Source of the DNA: Irpex lacteus
Taxonomy: Eukaryota > Basidiomycota > Agaricomycetes > Polyporales > Irpicaceae
Direction: 5' to 3'
Assembly: GCA_001986395.2 (NCBI GenBank)
Contig: MQVO02000002.1
Location: forward strand, 806,001-870,000
Length of the DNA stretch: 64,000 bases
How positions within the stretch are numbered: position 1 is the first letter of the stretch; each line of letters begins with the position of its first letter. Below are positions 22,520 through 34,900 of this stretch, one piece after another. A program made the translations under genes and the position numbers. The notes beneath the pieces were generated by a model. That model searched no databases, had not been told where the DNA came from, and saw only the letters and a list, made by a program, of their open reading frames with translations.

Positions 22520-24357
22520 ATCTAACTACAGGTACTCCATAGGAAATGGACGACTCATGGAGACCAGTATACCGAAGGTTGTAAGAAACTTGGTATCGAG
22601 CCGCATGAACGTGCTCTCTCAGCAACGTATGCTACGAAGGCGGAAAAGGGCTCTGTGAATTCATCCCAAACAACACTTGATAACTTCGTTCAACCTGCCT
22701 GGACGCAGGAGGGGTTGTTGGGCCACATTATTGAGCTGTTGGTGACAGCGGACTTGGTACGAAAAGTTTTACCTTTACTGTACTATTATGATCTAGACTT
22801 ACTACAGCCCTTTCAACTTGTCGAACGACAGTCATTTCGTGGAATCCTCAAGTTCATGTATCCCGGCATCAAGGAGTCCAATATCCCACATTGCACCAAG
22901 ATCACGCAAGCAATCCAAGAGCATGCAGCCATTGTTCAGGAACGCCTCCATGAAGAGATGCAGGTGAGCTCTGTTCATTTATCTCTTCTGGGTAAGACAT
23001 GTATGCTGACTTTTCTTAGAATATTCCTGGCCAGATCTCTATTACATTTGATTCCTGGACATCTGTTTCTATGAATCTGTATCTCGTTATAACGGCTTAC
23101 TATATTAGTGCCTCACCGCAAGCTTCAGCTCATCCTGGGTGGGAGTTGAAGTCGAGAATCTTAGGCTTCTCGCCTATCGAAGGTAACCATGGAAGCGCAA
23201 ATACGGCGGCGGTGATTCTGCGAGTTGTTGATTGCTACGGAATCCGTAGGAAGGTATGTTCTGGCAGTTGGTGTAGCAAACAAGCACAAACTAATCATTC
23301 TATTAAGCTGGGGTGAATCACTTCGGATAATGTGTGTAAACGACAAGTGCATGCACATTCTTCAGCGGTGTCTCAAAGATCCAACGTGAATCGCTTCTGA
23401 AGACTGTGCTTGGTGCATTGAGCATATCGTGCAGATCTGTGCAAGAGATGTTGTTAGGACTGTTTGTCCAACTCCAACACAGTTCAAGAAGGCACAGCAG
23501 TTATCCGATGATGATGGCGATTGCCCTGGGACAACAGCTTCGGGAAGGGTGAAGACAATGGGGAGACAGAAGAACTTGTAGATTTTGAGCCCAACGACGC
23601 TCTCGGAAAACTTCTCGCTCTCATCAATCAGGTATGCACATTTGTGAGATGTCAACACAATTACTTACAACTATCTTCAGATATGTGTGTCTCTCCAGGC
23701 TCGAGCCTATTTCGAGACAACCTGTGCAGAGAAGGGTCTCAAGCTTTTACAACTTCTGAAGTGGGTTCGCACCCGATGGGGTTCAATGTACGATCTTCTT
23801 GATCATGCGACAACCCTACGGAAGGTACGTGGTTTCTTATTATACAGAGCTATTGTATGACCTTTAATTGTGCAGGATATCAACAAATTCTGCCGGAACA
23901 CTGATGATAGCCCACAAGTTCCTCACTTAAAGAATAAGGAATACGGCAACTATTGTCTCACAAATCAAGAATGAGATTCATTGTCTGCCCTGAAGGATGT
24001 ACTAGAGGTATGTTTCAACTTATAGTTCAGGAAATCAGATGACATAGCTGACAAAGCTGTATATGTATCACTGTATGTGAATTAAGAGCTCCAAAAGGCA
24101 CAGGCATTGTTTTTGGCTGAATCAAAGCCTACTGTTTGGAAAGTTCTCTTGGTGTTGGAATGCATGCGAGATAAGTGGTCAACACTGGCAAATGATCCTG
24201 AATATGCGCTGGTGCGTGAAAGTATTAATGCTGGCCTCATGAAGCTTCGCAAGTGGTATCAGGCCATAGAGGCCACCAATTTGTATTTCATAAGTATTGG
24301 TAAGTTCAAACGTAACATCTATCTGGGCGTAAAGTTGTGTAACACTTTGCAGTGAGC
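22520..24357 (+). pseudogene. hAT transposase relic, N-terminal and catalytic part
   Basis: Spliced reading gives a hAT transposase. In order: a segment with CKKLGIEPHERALS and TTLDNFVQPAWT; the conserved FQLVERQSFRGIL; after an intron (22,962-23,020) the catalytic ISITFDSWTS; a later intron; then SDNVCVNDKCMHIL and, near 23,770, VRTRWGSMYDLLDH. Introns with GT..AG ends remain visible (for example ending at 23,681). Two stops sit where tryptophan is expected (in DPT*IAS near 23,388 and in TNQE*DSL near 23,971), both explained by TGG-to-TGA changes. The C-terminal dimerisation domain is missing on this strand. It is a dead copy. Confidence 0.8.
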
Positions 24358-24759
24358 GCTGAGTGGTCCATTGGAGCGTATCAATTTTCAGACCATTTCA
24401 TTCATGCCAGTTTCTGTCGCAACACTATTTCTTGTTGAATACATGTCATTATGCATGTCAAAAAACCTCCAAATCTATCATTGCCTTGTATGCAAGCTGT
24501 ATGTGCTGTAGTTCTAGTGTCCACTGCGCTTGCTGAGGCTTTCAAGTTTATTGTACGTCACACATTTTTGTACACAGCATTTTAGATAGAGACAATAGAG
24601 TAGTATTAGTATATGTAGTGGTACCTACGCCGTGTCACTGCACCATATTACATGTAATCAGAGGTCTGATAGTCACTTAATGCGGTCATGCCATTTTTCT
24701 CCTCAATGTCAGTCAGTTCAGGACAAAGGAGATCTGTGTGCAAGGCTGCCTGCTAAACT

Positions 24760-25075
24760 GCGTCAATCATTCCTGTGTGATAACCCTCTTTGAGAATATG
24801 AACCGCTTCAAAGTTCTCAGGGAGAAGTCTGTTCTGGAGCTTAGTACTGGTACGTCCACCACTCGAAAAAGCACGTTCCGAGGCTAGCCAGATAATCTAG
24901 AGCCATCCTGGACAGCACTGGATATTCTGCAGAGTGTTGCTGGAAAGGTTAACAAGCGAGGTATCAGTAGTACGCTTTTTATTATAATCAATGGTCGAAC
25001 AGCTCATACCTCCCACCACTTGACAACATTATCTGAGCTCAGACCGAGCTTTAGAGGTGCTTCAAGGTAACGGTG
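24760..25075 (-). pseudogene. hAT transposase relic, C-terminal dimerisation domain
   Basis: The minus strand, allowing an intron, reads EYPVLSRMALDYLAS and then SSERAFSSGGRTSTKLQN with RLLPENFEAVHILKEGY. This is the hallmark C-terminal hAT dimerisation region. It lies on the strand opposite to the N-terminal relic ending at 24,357, so either an inversion split one gene or two copies were truncated. Confidence 0.75.
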
Positions 25076-25834
25076 GAGTTCCTTTCATGGATCCGCTCGA
25101 GAAGCTGGCAATCGGCTCTCAATAATGTCAGCCAAGGCCTCCTGCAACCAGGCAGACCCATATCCGTGGACTTTGTAGTAGTAGTTGCTGTGCATATATC
25201 TCCATCAGGAACACAAGCATTGGATAGTATAAGCGACGAATAAACTTTACCCTGTGTTGTAGTAACAGTATAGTGTGAATTGGACTGTCGCTTTGACAAC
25301 TCTGAACTTCCCGGCAATGTTTTCAGCTCTTCGTTGTACGCTGGAGCGTACTGATCAAACTGGAAACCATAGAGAAGAGTGATAAGCAGATTGCAATGAT
25401 ACTGAAGACAAAACACCACATGCTCTTGCTTCAAACGCGTTCATGCCTTTTTTATGACGTACAGAGTCCCATTTCTTTGCTGTGTAGAACGTTTTGACAG
25501 AGGGATTGAGAGCTATACAGTAGATTAGTAGATGTTGTTGCCAATAATGCAACATCCAGAAATGCTTTCAGCCATTGGTCCTTGTTATCCATAAGCGTAA
25601 AAATTACATTCTACAGGGCTTGTGAAGCAGACTCTGCTAGTTCCTAGTATTAGTGTCGGTTCATGGTTCGCACCTGCGGGAACCTGAACTGAACCTGAAA
25701 GAACCTGTTCACTATGGTTCAGTCCAACTCAGTTTGGTCCCCGAAGATTTGTCTGCGGTTCTGGTCCTCTGTAATATAGCTGAGAACCGGACTGAACCAA
25801 ACTTCGGCATCACTAGTGCTACATCAAGGGGGAG
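25076..25834. other. Repeat debris and a possible small hAT-like MITE
   Basis: A minus frame (25,051-25,434) may be more hAT relic, but I see no motif. At about 25,651-25,816 the sequence is rich in GGTTC/GAACC repeats, with loosely inverted TAGTG ends. No clear target duplication was found. Confidence 0.3.
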
Positions 25835-26667
25835 TGTTGAATACTTGTGGTTAGCAAGGCCGGCAAGCAGCAGATCACAATTCCTGAGGCTACTGAGATG
25901 TACTAATATATATAATAAGTTATGATGATCATATCAGTTGTTATTTAAATAGACATTTAGCAAAACTATTTTGAAATAATACACACTTGATCTCAATAAA
26001 ACATAACACATTAGCATTAGAAATTAGTCACATCACAAAATTATTTTTGTTGCTAGAGGAAATATTTAATTCAAAAAAGTAATATCATGAATAAGATAAA
26101 GTTTAACTCAATCCTAGTTGAAATACGATACCAGTGGGGTATGTATTGATTTTGACATCACAATACATTAACCACATGTTACGTTATTCAAAAGAAGCAA
26201 AATGTTAAAAATAAGCGCTCAAAAATGAGAATTGCCTTTTTATGCAATTTAATAATGTTTATTAGTTATAGAAACCATTTGAAGCAATAGAAAACTGCAA
26301 ACGTGAAAGTGTTTTTTATTTGCAACAAGTCAAAGTTTGTCACTCATTAAAATCAACACTTTGACACAATTATCATAGTGTTTTATTCATCAAAGATTTT
26401 GAAATTTGAAATTTGGGTAAGCAAGCTTTTCTTACTATTGTTATTACAGTAAGTAACTTTTGTTACCGCTGTAACATCTTTCAATACAGTCCAGATATCA
26501 ATAAAAGTGTTCAAACTTCTCAATTTTTGCGAAGATTTTCTTTATATCTTTTGAAATACTCTACCTATCAAGATTCTGAGCTGACATATATATCTATTTT
26601 ACATCAAAATATGTCAATATCATGTGATCTGCATCAAAAACGAATGCTTTAAGCCATTTAGTAACAA

Positions 26668-27180
26668 CTATCAAACTTACTCTTGATGTTCCATGAGCTG
26701 ATGCTATTTTTCAATTTTTCAACTATCAGTAAGTATCAGATTTGTTACTTGTGTTACTGATGTAAATAAACTTACTTACCTCTTGATTACCCCTATTCAT
26801 CTCATATATACCTATATGTAAACAGTAAACACATCTACTTACTTATCAAGTACCTCCCAGTTACATCATCAAATTCTCGACTGATTAATATAGACCTTAC
26901 ACAAAAGTATAGTAAGTAAGTCCTATCAAACTTACTCTTAATGCTTTATGAACTGATGCAAATTTTCAAATTTTCAACTATCAGTAAGTATCAAGTTTGT
27001 TACTGTTGTTACTGAAGTAAGTAAACTTACTTACTGCTTTGTTATTCCTACTCATCTCATATATACCCATATTCACACAGAAAACACATTCACTTACCCA
27101 TCAAGCACTTACCAGTTATGTCATCAAATTGCTCTACTTATACAAAGTATAGTAAGTAAGTCTTACCCAATCTCTACATA
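26668..27180. repeat. Tandem ~257-bp repeat in E1
   Basis: The unit beginning TATCAAACTTACTCTT at 26,668 recurs at about 26,925, each with GTAAGTAAG clusters. E2 has a single copy of this unit near 45,280-45,430. Confidence 0.75.
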
Positions 27181-27350
27181 CTCTGATGAGTCTCCCAGCA
27201 CTCATTCTTACGCTAGAAAGCCCCCCAACACCCATTTTGAAATATATTTTCATGTATTTTAATATTTTAATATTATAGGTTATGAATGTGCTGACACACT
27301 GCTAATGACCGGTCAGCGCCAGTTTCCAAATTCTTGTCATATTCTCTTAC

Positions 27351-27894
27351 TAAGATAGAGGACATCCGCATCCATCGACATCACATGAAGAGCGCTTGAC
27401 GGGCATCTAGCATGGGAAACGCCAAAATCGGCCTCAGGAACACATTTTCATCATTACAATTAGACAAAATTTCGAAAATATGGACCAGTTAAGCTGTATA
27501 CAACTGTACGTAACGAAGCTTCCTCTGCGAAAGTCAATAGAAGGACTTTATCATGCAGATAGCTTCTCAATAATCTTATGTAAGCTGCGTTAGTAAGCGT
27601 CTAATGGGTGTCTAAGCGCTAATATTTTTGTTTGCCTCCCACCCTTTCTGCTCAGAATTGCAAAATAATCACTTTCTAAACAAGTGAAAATTCTTATAGA
27701 AAATCTTATTACTACTTTTTGTGGAGGCCATGTTTTTTCAAACGGAAACCGGCAAGTTTGAGGGAAACACGAAAGCTGTTGATTCTCGGTGTCAGATTTT
27801 CGGCCGCGTGTGCCATCGTCGAGCAGTAAGCTCGACAATGTCTGCCTTAGTGCCTGTCACATGACGCGGATGGATGCGAATGTCCTCTATCTTA
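27351..27894. mobile_element. MITE family D, copy D2
   Basis: A 544-bp second copy of the element at 3,380, with inverted ends TAAGATAGAGGACATCC / GGATGCGAATGTCCTC. It is inserted in element E1, close to where E2 has its hairpin. Confidence 0.8.
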
Positions 27895-27947
27895 GGTGGA
27901 CCAGGCTCTATTTGTGCATGTTTACTATGTTTCAAATATGGAAATCC

Positions 27948-27986
27948 AAAGGTCACTGGTTCCAATCCTGTAGGTGCCACTTTTTG
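27948..27986 (+). repeat. tRNA-like 3' half with Pol III-type B box (E1)
   Basis: GGTCACTGGTTCCAATCC resembles a tRNA T-arm/B box (GGTTCRANNCC). It is followed by an acceptor-like GGTGCCA and a T run. It is not a functional tRNA: no cloverleaf 5' half is present. The equivalent in E2 is at about 38,812-38,860. Confidence 0.55.
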
Positions 27987-29250
27987 CATTCTTCTTTCAA
28001 AGCTGAAAGTGCATCAATAAAATTCGAAAAAATCAGAATATATTTTGTCATACCCTCTGATATACCATAATACTTGTGGATTACATTTATAAAGGCCCAA
28101 ATAGGTAAAAACTTCGAATCATACACGTATTTGGTTAAGAGGAAAAGAGAAAAAAGTCATATCTTGGTTTCTACCAAAAATATCACCACAATTTCTTTTC
28201 CAGCTCGTTAATATACTCTATACGACCAGGATACATAGCCCTGATCATTGTAATTAAAGTCTATTACTTGTTCTAAACTGGTTTGGTCATATTTTTAGTT
28301 CCTCTCTGTGTACTTGTATCAAACTGTAGTCTAACCAGGACTGTTCTATTGATCTCATCAATTCTTGGCCACCTACATACCTGCTGACATGTTTATAGCA
28401 ATAAGTATATAGTCAGTGGGCTAATTTTGAATTCATATGTCATTCTCATCTTTTAAGGAATCATGTCAGGAATCATGCCATGCATCATGCCACGCATGAC
28501 ACCATGTCCGATACTACATCTTATAGTATGACCTTACTTCAAATACATGTACCGAGTGTAATACTACATGCTTGAGATGTTTACAGAGTGCCTATAAAAT
28601 TTTGAAGCGGAGTTTGAAACTTCAGGTCGTCATCAAAAGCCATCCAGCCCATAACTTCCTCAAATCTCCACCTTTTGATATGAAAGTTGGATCATTTGAA
28701 AGGTCTTCTCAAGGGCTATAATCTGATGTAGTTTTTGTTTAAATTTATCCTATGATAACTTCTACAAAAATCGAAATCTGTTTGACATCAAAAAAACACC
28801 CAACTACAAGCAAATGCTAATGAATTTGTTACCCACTCTATTGGCAAAATTAGACGCTGATGAACCACTCGCTTTACATCTCGCAGTTGTCCAAAGTGCT
28901 AGGTCGCACTGGAACGATTCTTCTTCGTACCTCAGGAATCGTGAATAGTGCTGTGAGCACGTGCTTTCTGCTTATTTTGCTTTTACTATGGTCATTTTCA
29001 CTCCTTTTATCACCCACATATGGTCTATCCCACTCCACAGTAGTGTTAGTATTTTTCCCGCATTTTTCCTCATTGATCCCAAGTTTCTGTGGCCATATTT
29101 ATGCCTCCACTATAGTGTAGACTTGGACATCGCAGTTTCTGCGCTGTTGGGTGCTTTTTACGGCATTTGTCGTGTTTAAGCGCACTGAATCACTCATCCT
29201 GCTGCCTGAGGCCTCTAGGCAACCTCTGTTTGCTCACCTCAGTCTGCAGT

Positions 29251-30454
29251 TACGATTTCTGAGTGTAACGAAGATAATCGTCTTCAGTTCGGTCAGGATC
29301 TGCCAGGTTTTGTCAGTAACGCGACCTGCTGTCAATGCGTGGGAATGTGCCTTCTGTTACTGAGTAACAAGTTCCATTAGAAACATTTGTAGTTGGGCGC
29401 TTTTTTATGGGAATCGGTATTTGATGTATAGAGAGCCCAAAACTTAATCATTTGATACGATTATTGCACCAGATTATAGCTACGGAGTAGGCCTACCGGA
29501 TGGTCAAACTACCATGAGGTAATCTCATCTATGAGGAAAGATATGAGCTGGATGGTATTGGATGAGGACTTGAGATTCAAACCCAGCCAAACTCCGACGG
29601 AAGCGCCCAAGTGCGCAAGTAACTCGCACCAACTGCTTCAGAAGGTTGTGGGTTCAACTCCCCCTTGAGTCATATTTTATGAGTTGCTCACTTTCGATCA
29701 TGTAGTGTCCGAAAAATACTGTAAAATGGGGAAAATAATCTACTGATATGGTTGTATGTTAAATGTAATTTATTATTATATATACATGTCTCAATTCACA
29801 ATATATAGTTAGGCATAGTAAAATAGTAGCTGACCTGAGTGTCATCATATTATGTGCTATATTAAGTGATATAAAGATCACAGATGTGGCGATGGACTAT
29901 TTCCGTGTTTAATAGTATTTTACAAAGCATGATAGGATGAAAGAAAAGGTAAAACAAAAAAGTGGCCTGTGAGGGATTGGAACTCACAGCCTTCTGAAGA
30001 TGTATGTAATCATGTTTAGCCAATCTAGGCAAAGTTAGCGGAAGCAAAATATTTGAGGTAGCTGGATTGGTCAATACTGTTTAGTAAGCAATCTAAAGCT
30101 TAAACAAGTGGCTAAATAATTTTGTCAATAAACTGGTTCCTGGAGGATACTATGCTCAATAATCACATGCTTTCTTTCGGATAGCTCAAAAGGGCAGTGG
30201 CATAGACTCACCGCTCTTTGGGCGCTTATTTTGCTTTTTTGCTATTTCCAGATGATGTTACATGACACGGTTATGTGCAAGTGTCAAAAATGAAAATATG
30301 GTTTCTGGACCAGATTTTGCTCAAGATTTGTAGTGGTTCTTATATTTCTCTATTAAGCTTCTATCTCAACGAGCGCCTTTTTAACTGTCTCAAAGTGTTT
30401 CAAAAGCCACTCAGAAATCGTTACCTGCCACTTGATGGCCACACTTCCACAAGT
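29251..30454 (-). mobile_element. Family A element, copy A5 (shorter)
   Basis: 1,204 bp on the minus strand. Its right terminus (30,408-30,454) is the family A start with the inner ATTTCTGAG motif; its left end (29,251) is the family A terminal CAGAAATCGTA. It holds tRNA-like segments near 29,640 (GGTTGTGGGTTCAACTC) and, in the other orientation, near 29,960. The interior is deleted relative to A1, A3 and A4, and I find no strong hairpin in it. Confidence 0.72.
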
Positions 30455-30694
30455 CCTCTCAACTGCAACACTCTCACCCTCTGGTACTTGCAAGATTGAT
30501 GACGAGATCATTCACTTGTTGTCCATTGGTACTTTGACGCGAGAGGCAGTGGAAGGGATACTAAAGTCGTCATGGTTGTGGTGGAACTGATATGGCGAGG
30601 CGTTAATGGCGTGGGCCGAGGGTATTGAGGCTACCTTCACTTCGATACTCAAGGTGCCACAAAGGCCGAAGTGTAACTCTGCAGACGACAGCTA
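30455..30694. other. Unassigned spacer
   Basis: 240 bases of balanced composition between A5 and an LTR scrap. No ORF of note, repeat end or RNA gene was recognised. Confidence 0.3.
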
Positions 30695-30764
30695 CAAGTG
30701 ATAAAAGGACTATAATAAAAGCAAAATAAGCGGAAAGTATGTGCTCACAGCACTATATTCAACA
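30695..30764 (-). repeat. Copia LTR 5' end fragment
   Basis: The first ~70 bp of the Copia LTR on the minus strand (TGTTGAATATAGTGCTG, then CGCTTATTTTGC). Confidence 0.75.
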
Positions 30765-32701
30765 TAGCAGCGTAAGAGGTAAAGAGGATATTGCAAGAGG
30801 ACATTGCATACAGACGAGAAACACAGACAATGGGCCAAACCTGGTTTCTCATAGAGTTCTTGTACGAGAATTACAACACAAATGTCCACTGGTGTTGTGT
30901 ATGGAGACCATGAGTAGAGAACTTCAACTATCAACCAGTCAGTAAGGGGTAAACAGATGTAGATTAGTGGAGAGCACAAATTAGAAAGATAAACCACAGT
31001 CTGCAAAGATATTGCAAGAAAGCATACACTTTCAGAGGTCAAAAACCTCTTAAGCTTCAGGAAATATAGCTGGCACAGCTTGTCATGGAGTTCAGAGAGC
31101 TTGAAAATAGATAGAGACATTGGGATCAGAAGGAGTACAACAGTGAGGTGAGAGAACCACCTACTATTTAGGAGAAATATCGTGCAATTCCAGTAGTACA
31201 AGGGCAAGATTGTCAGGGGAAAGCGAGCACTTGAAAGCATTAGAGTCAGAAGAAGGAAGAGAGACAGAAACAATGGGCAATGCCAAAAATGAAGACAACA
31301 GAAAGCGGACAGTTTTCATAAAGTATGAAACAATCGCCGACTGATGTTTGAATCTGTGTGAGCCACCTAAGCCAATAGTGTGCAAAGTGGCTTGGTAAAG
31401 GTCAACGGGAGAGCTCCCCTTGGACTTGGTGTGCTTGAGTGTGCCAGAGGCGGTTGCATTGGCTTTAGGCATTGTACGCTGTCACGGGAAAACTACCGGA
31501 TCTAGAAATAGGCAATGAGCTAGAGTCAAGAAAGCTACTAAACTATCACCACTGAAATCTGCTTAGCTTGAGACTAAGCGTGAACTCTGAATAAGTTCGA
31601 GATGGGCTATTTTCCTACTGAGGTTCGTCGGACTCGCTATATGTCGGACTAGCTCAGGCATTCGTAAAGGCTTAAGGGGAAAAATACTAGCTTGGCTTTA
31701 ACACTACCCACTAGCACTTGCCTAGAGCAAGGGACCTAAATTGATACTTGGGAAAAATTGTGAGAAACTCTGAGAGCGTGTGCGACTCAGAGATGTACTT
31801 TGGGAGAAAAGATAGAGGCTAAGCAAAAAGCTATAGGCTCTACTGAAATATACTTGTGAACTGGGACTTGGATTGATTCTTGGGTGGCTTGTTACAACAC
31901 TGGCCGGGTTATGAGGTGTCCCGAATGAATTCGGAGCAAGACGATCCTTCCTATTCAAGACTGGTACTTGGGAACTTGCTGTCTGTCTGTGGGTGCTTCC
32001 TAAACTTCTGGGGAAGAACATACTGGATAGGCATCCGAACGGGCTCCTTATATACCTTTCCTGGGCTGAGACCTCTTATTGTCTTTGCATAATCATGGCT
32101 ACAGGAGAGTATCTAAATTTATCTACTTGTGCTATTGTTCTGGTCGGGTTTCTATTGACCAGTGCTATTTTTAGAAATGAGTCATTCCGAAATTGGTAAG
32201 CAGGCCCTATTTTTAGATTCTAGAGTCATGAGTCATAATGGCAAAGTGACTCTTTGATATAGAGTGGTGTTTTGAAAGGAAGAAAATGAATGGCAGCGTG
32301 AATGAAAGGGGTAGGAGGTAGGATAACTATATCTAGGGTGACTGATATGCTTAGTGAGCGTAAAACTTATATGTTTAGGGTCCAATTGGATGTACCCTCT
32401 TTTCGGCTTTTATGACTCATGCTCTCGCTTACATAACCCATTTCAGAGTCAAACACTTTTGGCGCTTGACAACGCGGTGAGAGCGCAGACCTTTCATGAC
32501 AAACAACGAAAGGATTAAGGCTCAGCGCTCAACATTTAACAGGTGCCCTGTTTTCAGCGCACTCAGAACTTTGTCGGCCATCCTTTGTCTGACTCCTCTC
32601 TCATGTCTACATGAACCTCTCCTTGAGATTTTGCCCATCATGTCTTCTTCAAGCTTCATTGGCAGTACAGATGATATGTGCCAGTGAGTACAATGTTTAT
32701 T
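30765..32701 (-). other. Fragment of another retroelement leader with a gag-like start
   Basis: On the minus strand there is a TATA box (GGTATATAAGGAG at about 32,048-32,060), a long leader, and an ATG at 31,472 opening a 102-codon frame that starts MPKANATASGTLKHTKSKG. This order looks like an LTR, leader and gag start of a different retrotransposon that is truncated at its 3' side. No protease or RT is seen, and I cannot define LTR edges. A second minus frame (30,710-31,273) is unassigned. Confidence 0.35.
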
Positions 32702-32915
32702 CATGATTTCTAAGGTACAAAGAAGAATTGTTCCAGTGTGAGTTAGCGTTTTGGACAACTGCAAGAGAAACACGAGTGGTTCCTTAGTGTCTAATTCTGC
32801 CAATACAGTGGATAAGAAATTCATTAGCATTTGCTTGTAGTTGGGCGCCTTTTCAATGTCAAACAGTTTTCGATTTTTGTAGGAGCCATCACACAATAGA
32901 TCTATACAAAACTAC

Positions 32916-34723
32916 ACTTGGGGGAGTGAGGCCATCAAGTGGCAAGTAACGATTCCTGAAAATAAGTGCCTATACACTTCAAAAGACAGTGAGTATGTAC
33001 AGTTATGCGTTTTGATAATCATAGACAAAGCACAGCATGTCTATTACTTATTTGAAAGGCGAAAGCAATTATTTTTATGATACAGTGATTATTTGTATTT
33101 TATTAAAAGAAAAGTCGGTAGCTACTACTTAATTGGGTTATGTTTTGATGACATCACACGTGTTGCATTATGATATTATGTTCAAGCTGCATGGCACTGC
33201 AAACTTGCAAAGGAATGTTCGAACTTTCATTTTACCCCATAAACATATTCTTTTGTGCTCATGTAAGCAGTATTACAACAAGTTCAGAGCAAGCGCCCAC
33301 AAACCGGCACTTGTTCTGAACTCCTCGTAATACTGCTTAGATAATTGGCACAAGATCTAGGGCTTTTAATGTATTTTTCATCTCAATTTTGCTGCAAGCT
33401 CATTTTGAGTCGGAAAAATGTTCAAAAATCAGCATATAATTGCTGACATAGAGACAGGTCATACATATTATAATTATAATCCTAAACTTTCTAAACCTTA
33501 CCGCTACTGCCACCCCTATACCTAGCGCATTAAATTTGGGAAAATCCAAAAATGCGAAATATATTCAGTGTTCCTCAAATATCTCCTGAACCAGTGCAGC
33601 TATCAAGATTCTGAGATCAGATTCGGAATTGTGGGCAAAATCTGGTCCAGAAAACATATTTTTCTTTCTGGCACCTGCATATGTTTATATCATGTGACAC
33701 CATCCGAAAGGAGCAAAAGCGCCCAAGCTTCCAGGAAGGTGGTGAGAGCACTACATTACCCTTTTAGGCAATCTAAAGCGAAAGCATTTGTCTGTCAGCC
33801 ATTTGATGGCCTAGAAACTATTATTTTATTGATGTGGCCACTTTTCAGGCTTTTAATAAAATAGAAGCCCATGTACCTACCCTTTTGGGTTGTTATCTGC
33901 TTACTAGTATGATATTAGCCAATAATAGAGGTCAAATATTTTGCTTCCGCAGTTTTGACTCTTTTTAGCTAAGCTTGATTATGTACTTTCTCAGCAAGTT
34001 CCAATCCCCTAGGTGCCACTTTTTTATTTGGCCTAAAGCTTTATCCCAATATAATACAAAAACATGATAAAATGATAATATAGCCCATGAGTACATTGGT
34101 CATTTTATTCCTACTGAACATAGAGCATACAACTGATGACATTGAGATTACATGCAATTTTGTTGTCCACTAATCATATGCTGTAGATCAATGGTGTGAA
34201 CGTGATTCCGAGTTGTAGAAATATATCAACTCATTTAGTGGTTATTTTATGCAATTTAAAGCATTTTTCTAATGTTGTATAGTTCAAAACAAGCCAGTTA
34301 TAAAATGTGACCCCAGCGGGCAATCCCCAGCGGGGATTGAACCCACAACCTTCTGAAGCCAGCAGTTGCAAGCTGCTGGGACGTTGAAGCGCTTAAATCG
34401 GAGTCTGACTGAGTTTGAATGTCAAGTCCTCATCCAAAGCCATTCAGCTCATATCTTTTCTTACAGACCACATTTCTTCAAGATTGTATTATCATCTGGA
34501 AAGTCCTTTTTATAGCTACAATCTGGTGTACTAAACTTGTAAATGAGCAATATTTGACTTCAAAATTCACAAAATACAGTTGTTATTACAAAAGTGTTAC
34601 TGTAGTAACAACAATAACAAGCAGAATTCCCACGGTTTGGCAACAAAATGCGTGACGGACAAGCACCGTTAATGCACCACTTCAGATTGGAATGATTCTC
34701 TTTCGTTTCACTCAGTAATCGTA
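32916..34723 (+). mobile_element. Family A element, copy A3 (full length)
   Basis: 1,808 bp with start ACTTGGGGGAGTGAGG, inner ACGATTCCTGA and end CTCAGTAATCGTA. It holds a hairpin (33,264-33,339) and two tRNA-like segments (about 33,990-34,020 and 34,315-34,395). It is inserted in E3; the homologous uninterrupted site is near 38,040. Confidence 0.78.
33264..33339. repeat. Hairpin of family A (copy A3)
   Basis: The outer stem TAAGCAGTATTAC pairs perfectly with GTAATACTGCTTA. Inside is an imperfect stem around AGCGCC/GGCACT. It follows TTTTGTGCTCATG, as in A1, but the stem sequence is different. Confidence 0.85.
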
Positions 34724-34900
34724 ATTAGATTGTAGCCCTAGAGAAGGCTTTTCCAACTGTCCAACCTTCATCCCAAGAAGTGAAGATTTAAGGGATTTAT
34801 GAATTGGATGATAACTTGAGATTTCAAACTCTGCTTCAAAATAGTGAAGTCACTTTGTATGCATCTTAGTTCTAGTAATAACTCACTATACAGACTATGT

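Larger units (their letters stand above)
25843..28944 (+). mobile_element. Family E element, copy E1 (full length)
   Basis: About 3.1 kb and AT-rich. The left end is ACTTGTGGTTAGCAAGG with an inner CAATTCCTGAG; the right end is CCTCAGGAATCGTGA, the same architecture as family A but different sequence. From about 26,200 to the right end it is matched in inverted orientation by E2 (37,828-39,181 plus 45,280-46,640). It contains tandem GTAAGT-rich repeats, a tRNA-like segment near 27,955 and the inserted MITE D2. It has no long ORF. It sits in a Copia LTR. Confidence 0.82.
25835..29250 (+). repeat. Truncated Copia LTR split by element E1
   Basis: The first bases TGTTGAAT (25,835-25,842), preceded by AAGGGGGAG, and the remainder from ATAGTGCTGTGAG (28,945-29,250) form one Copia LTR. 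Element E1 (25,843-28,944) interrupts it, and element A5 cuts it off at 29,251. Joining across E1 restores the LTR start without any duplicated bases. Confidence 0.85.
32702..34900 (-). mobile_element. Family E fragment E3, split by A3
   Basis: The pieces 32,702-32,915 and 34,724-about 34,900 match the right end of family E as seen at 37,828-38,160 (shared CTGCCAATACAGTGG and GATTGTAGCCCTAGAGAAG). Element A3 lies between them. Confidence 0.7.

Noticed and set aside
27948..27986. Functional tRNA gene
   Set aside because: Only a T-arm and acceptor-like 3' half is visible; no matching 5' half or anticodon arm.
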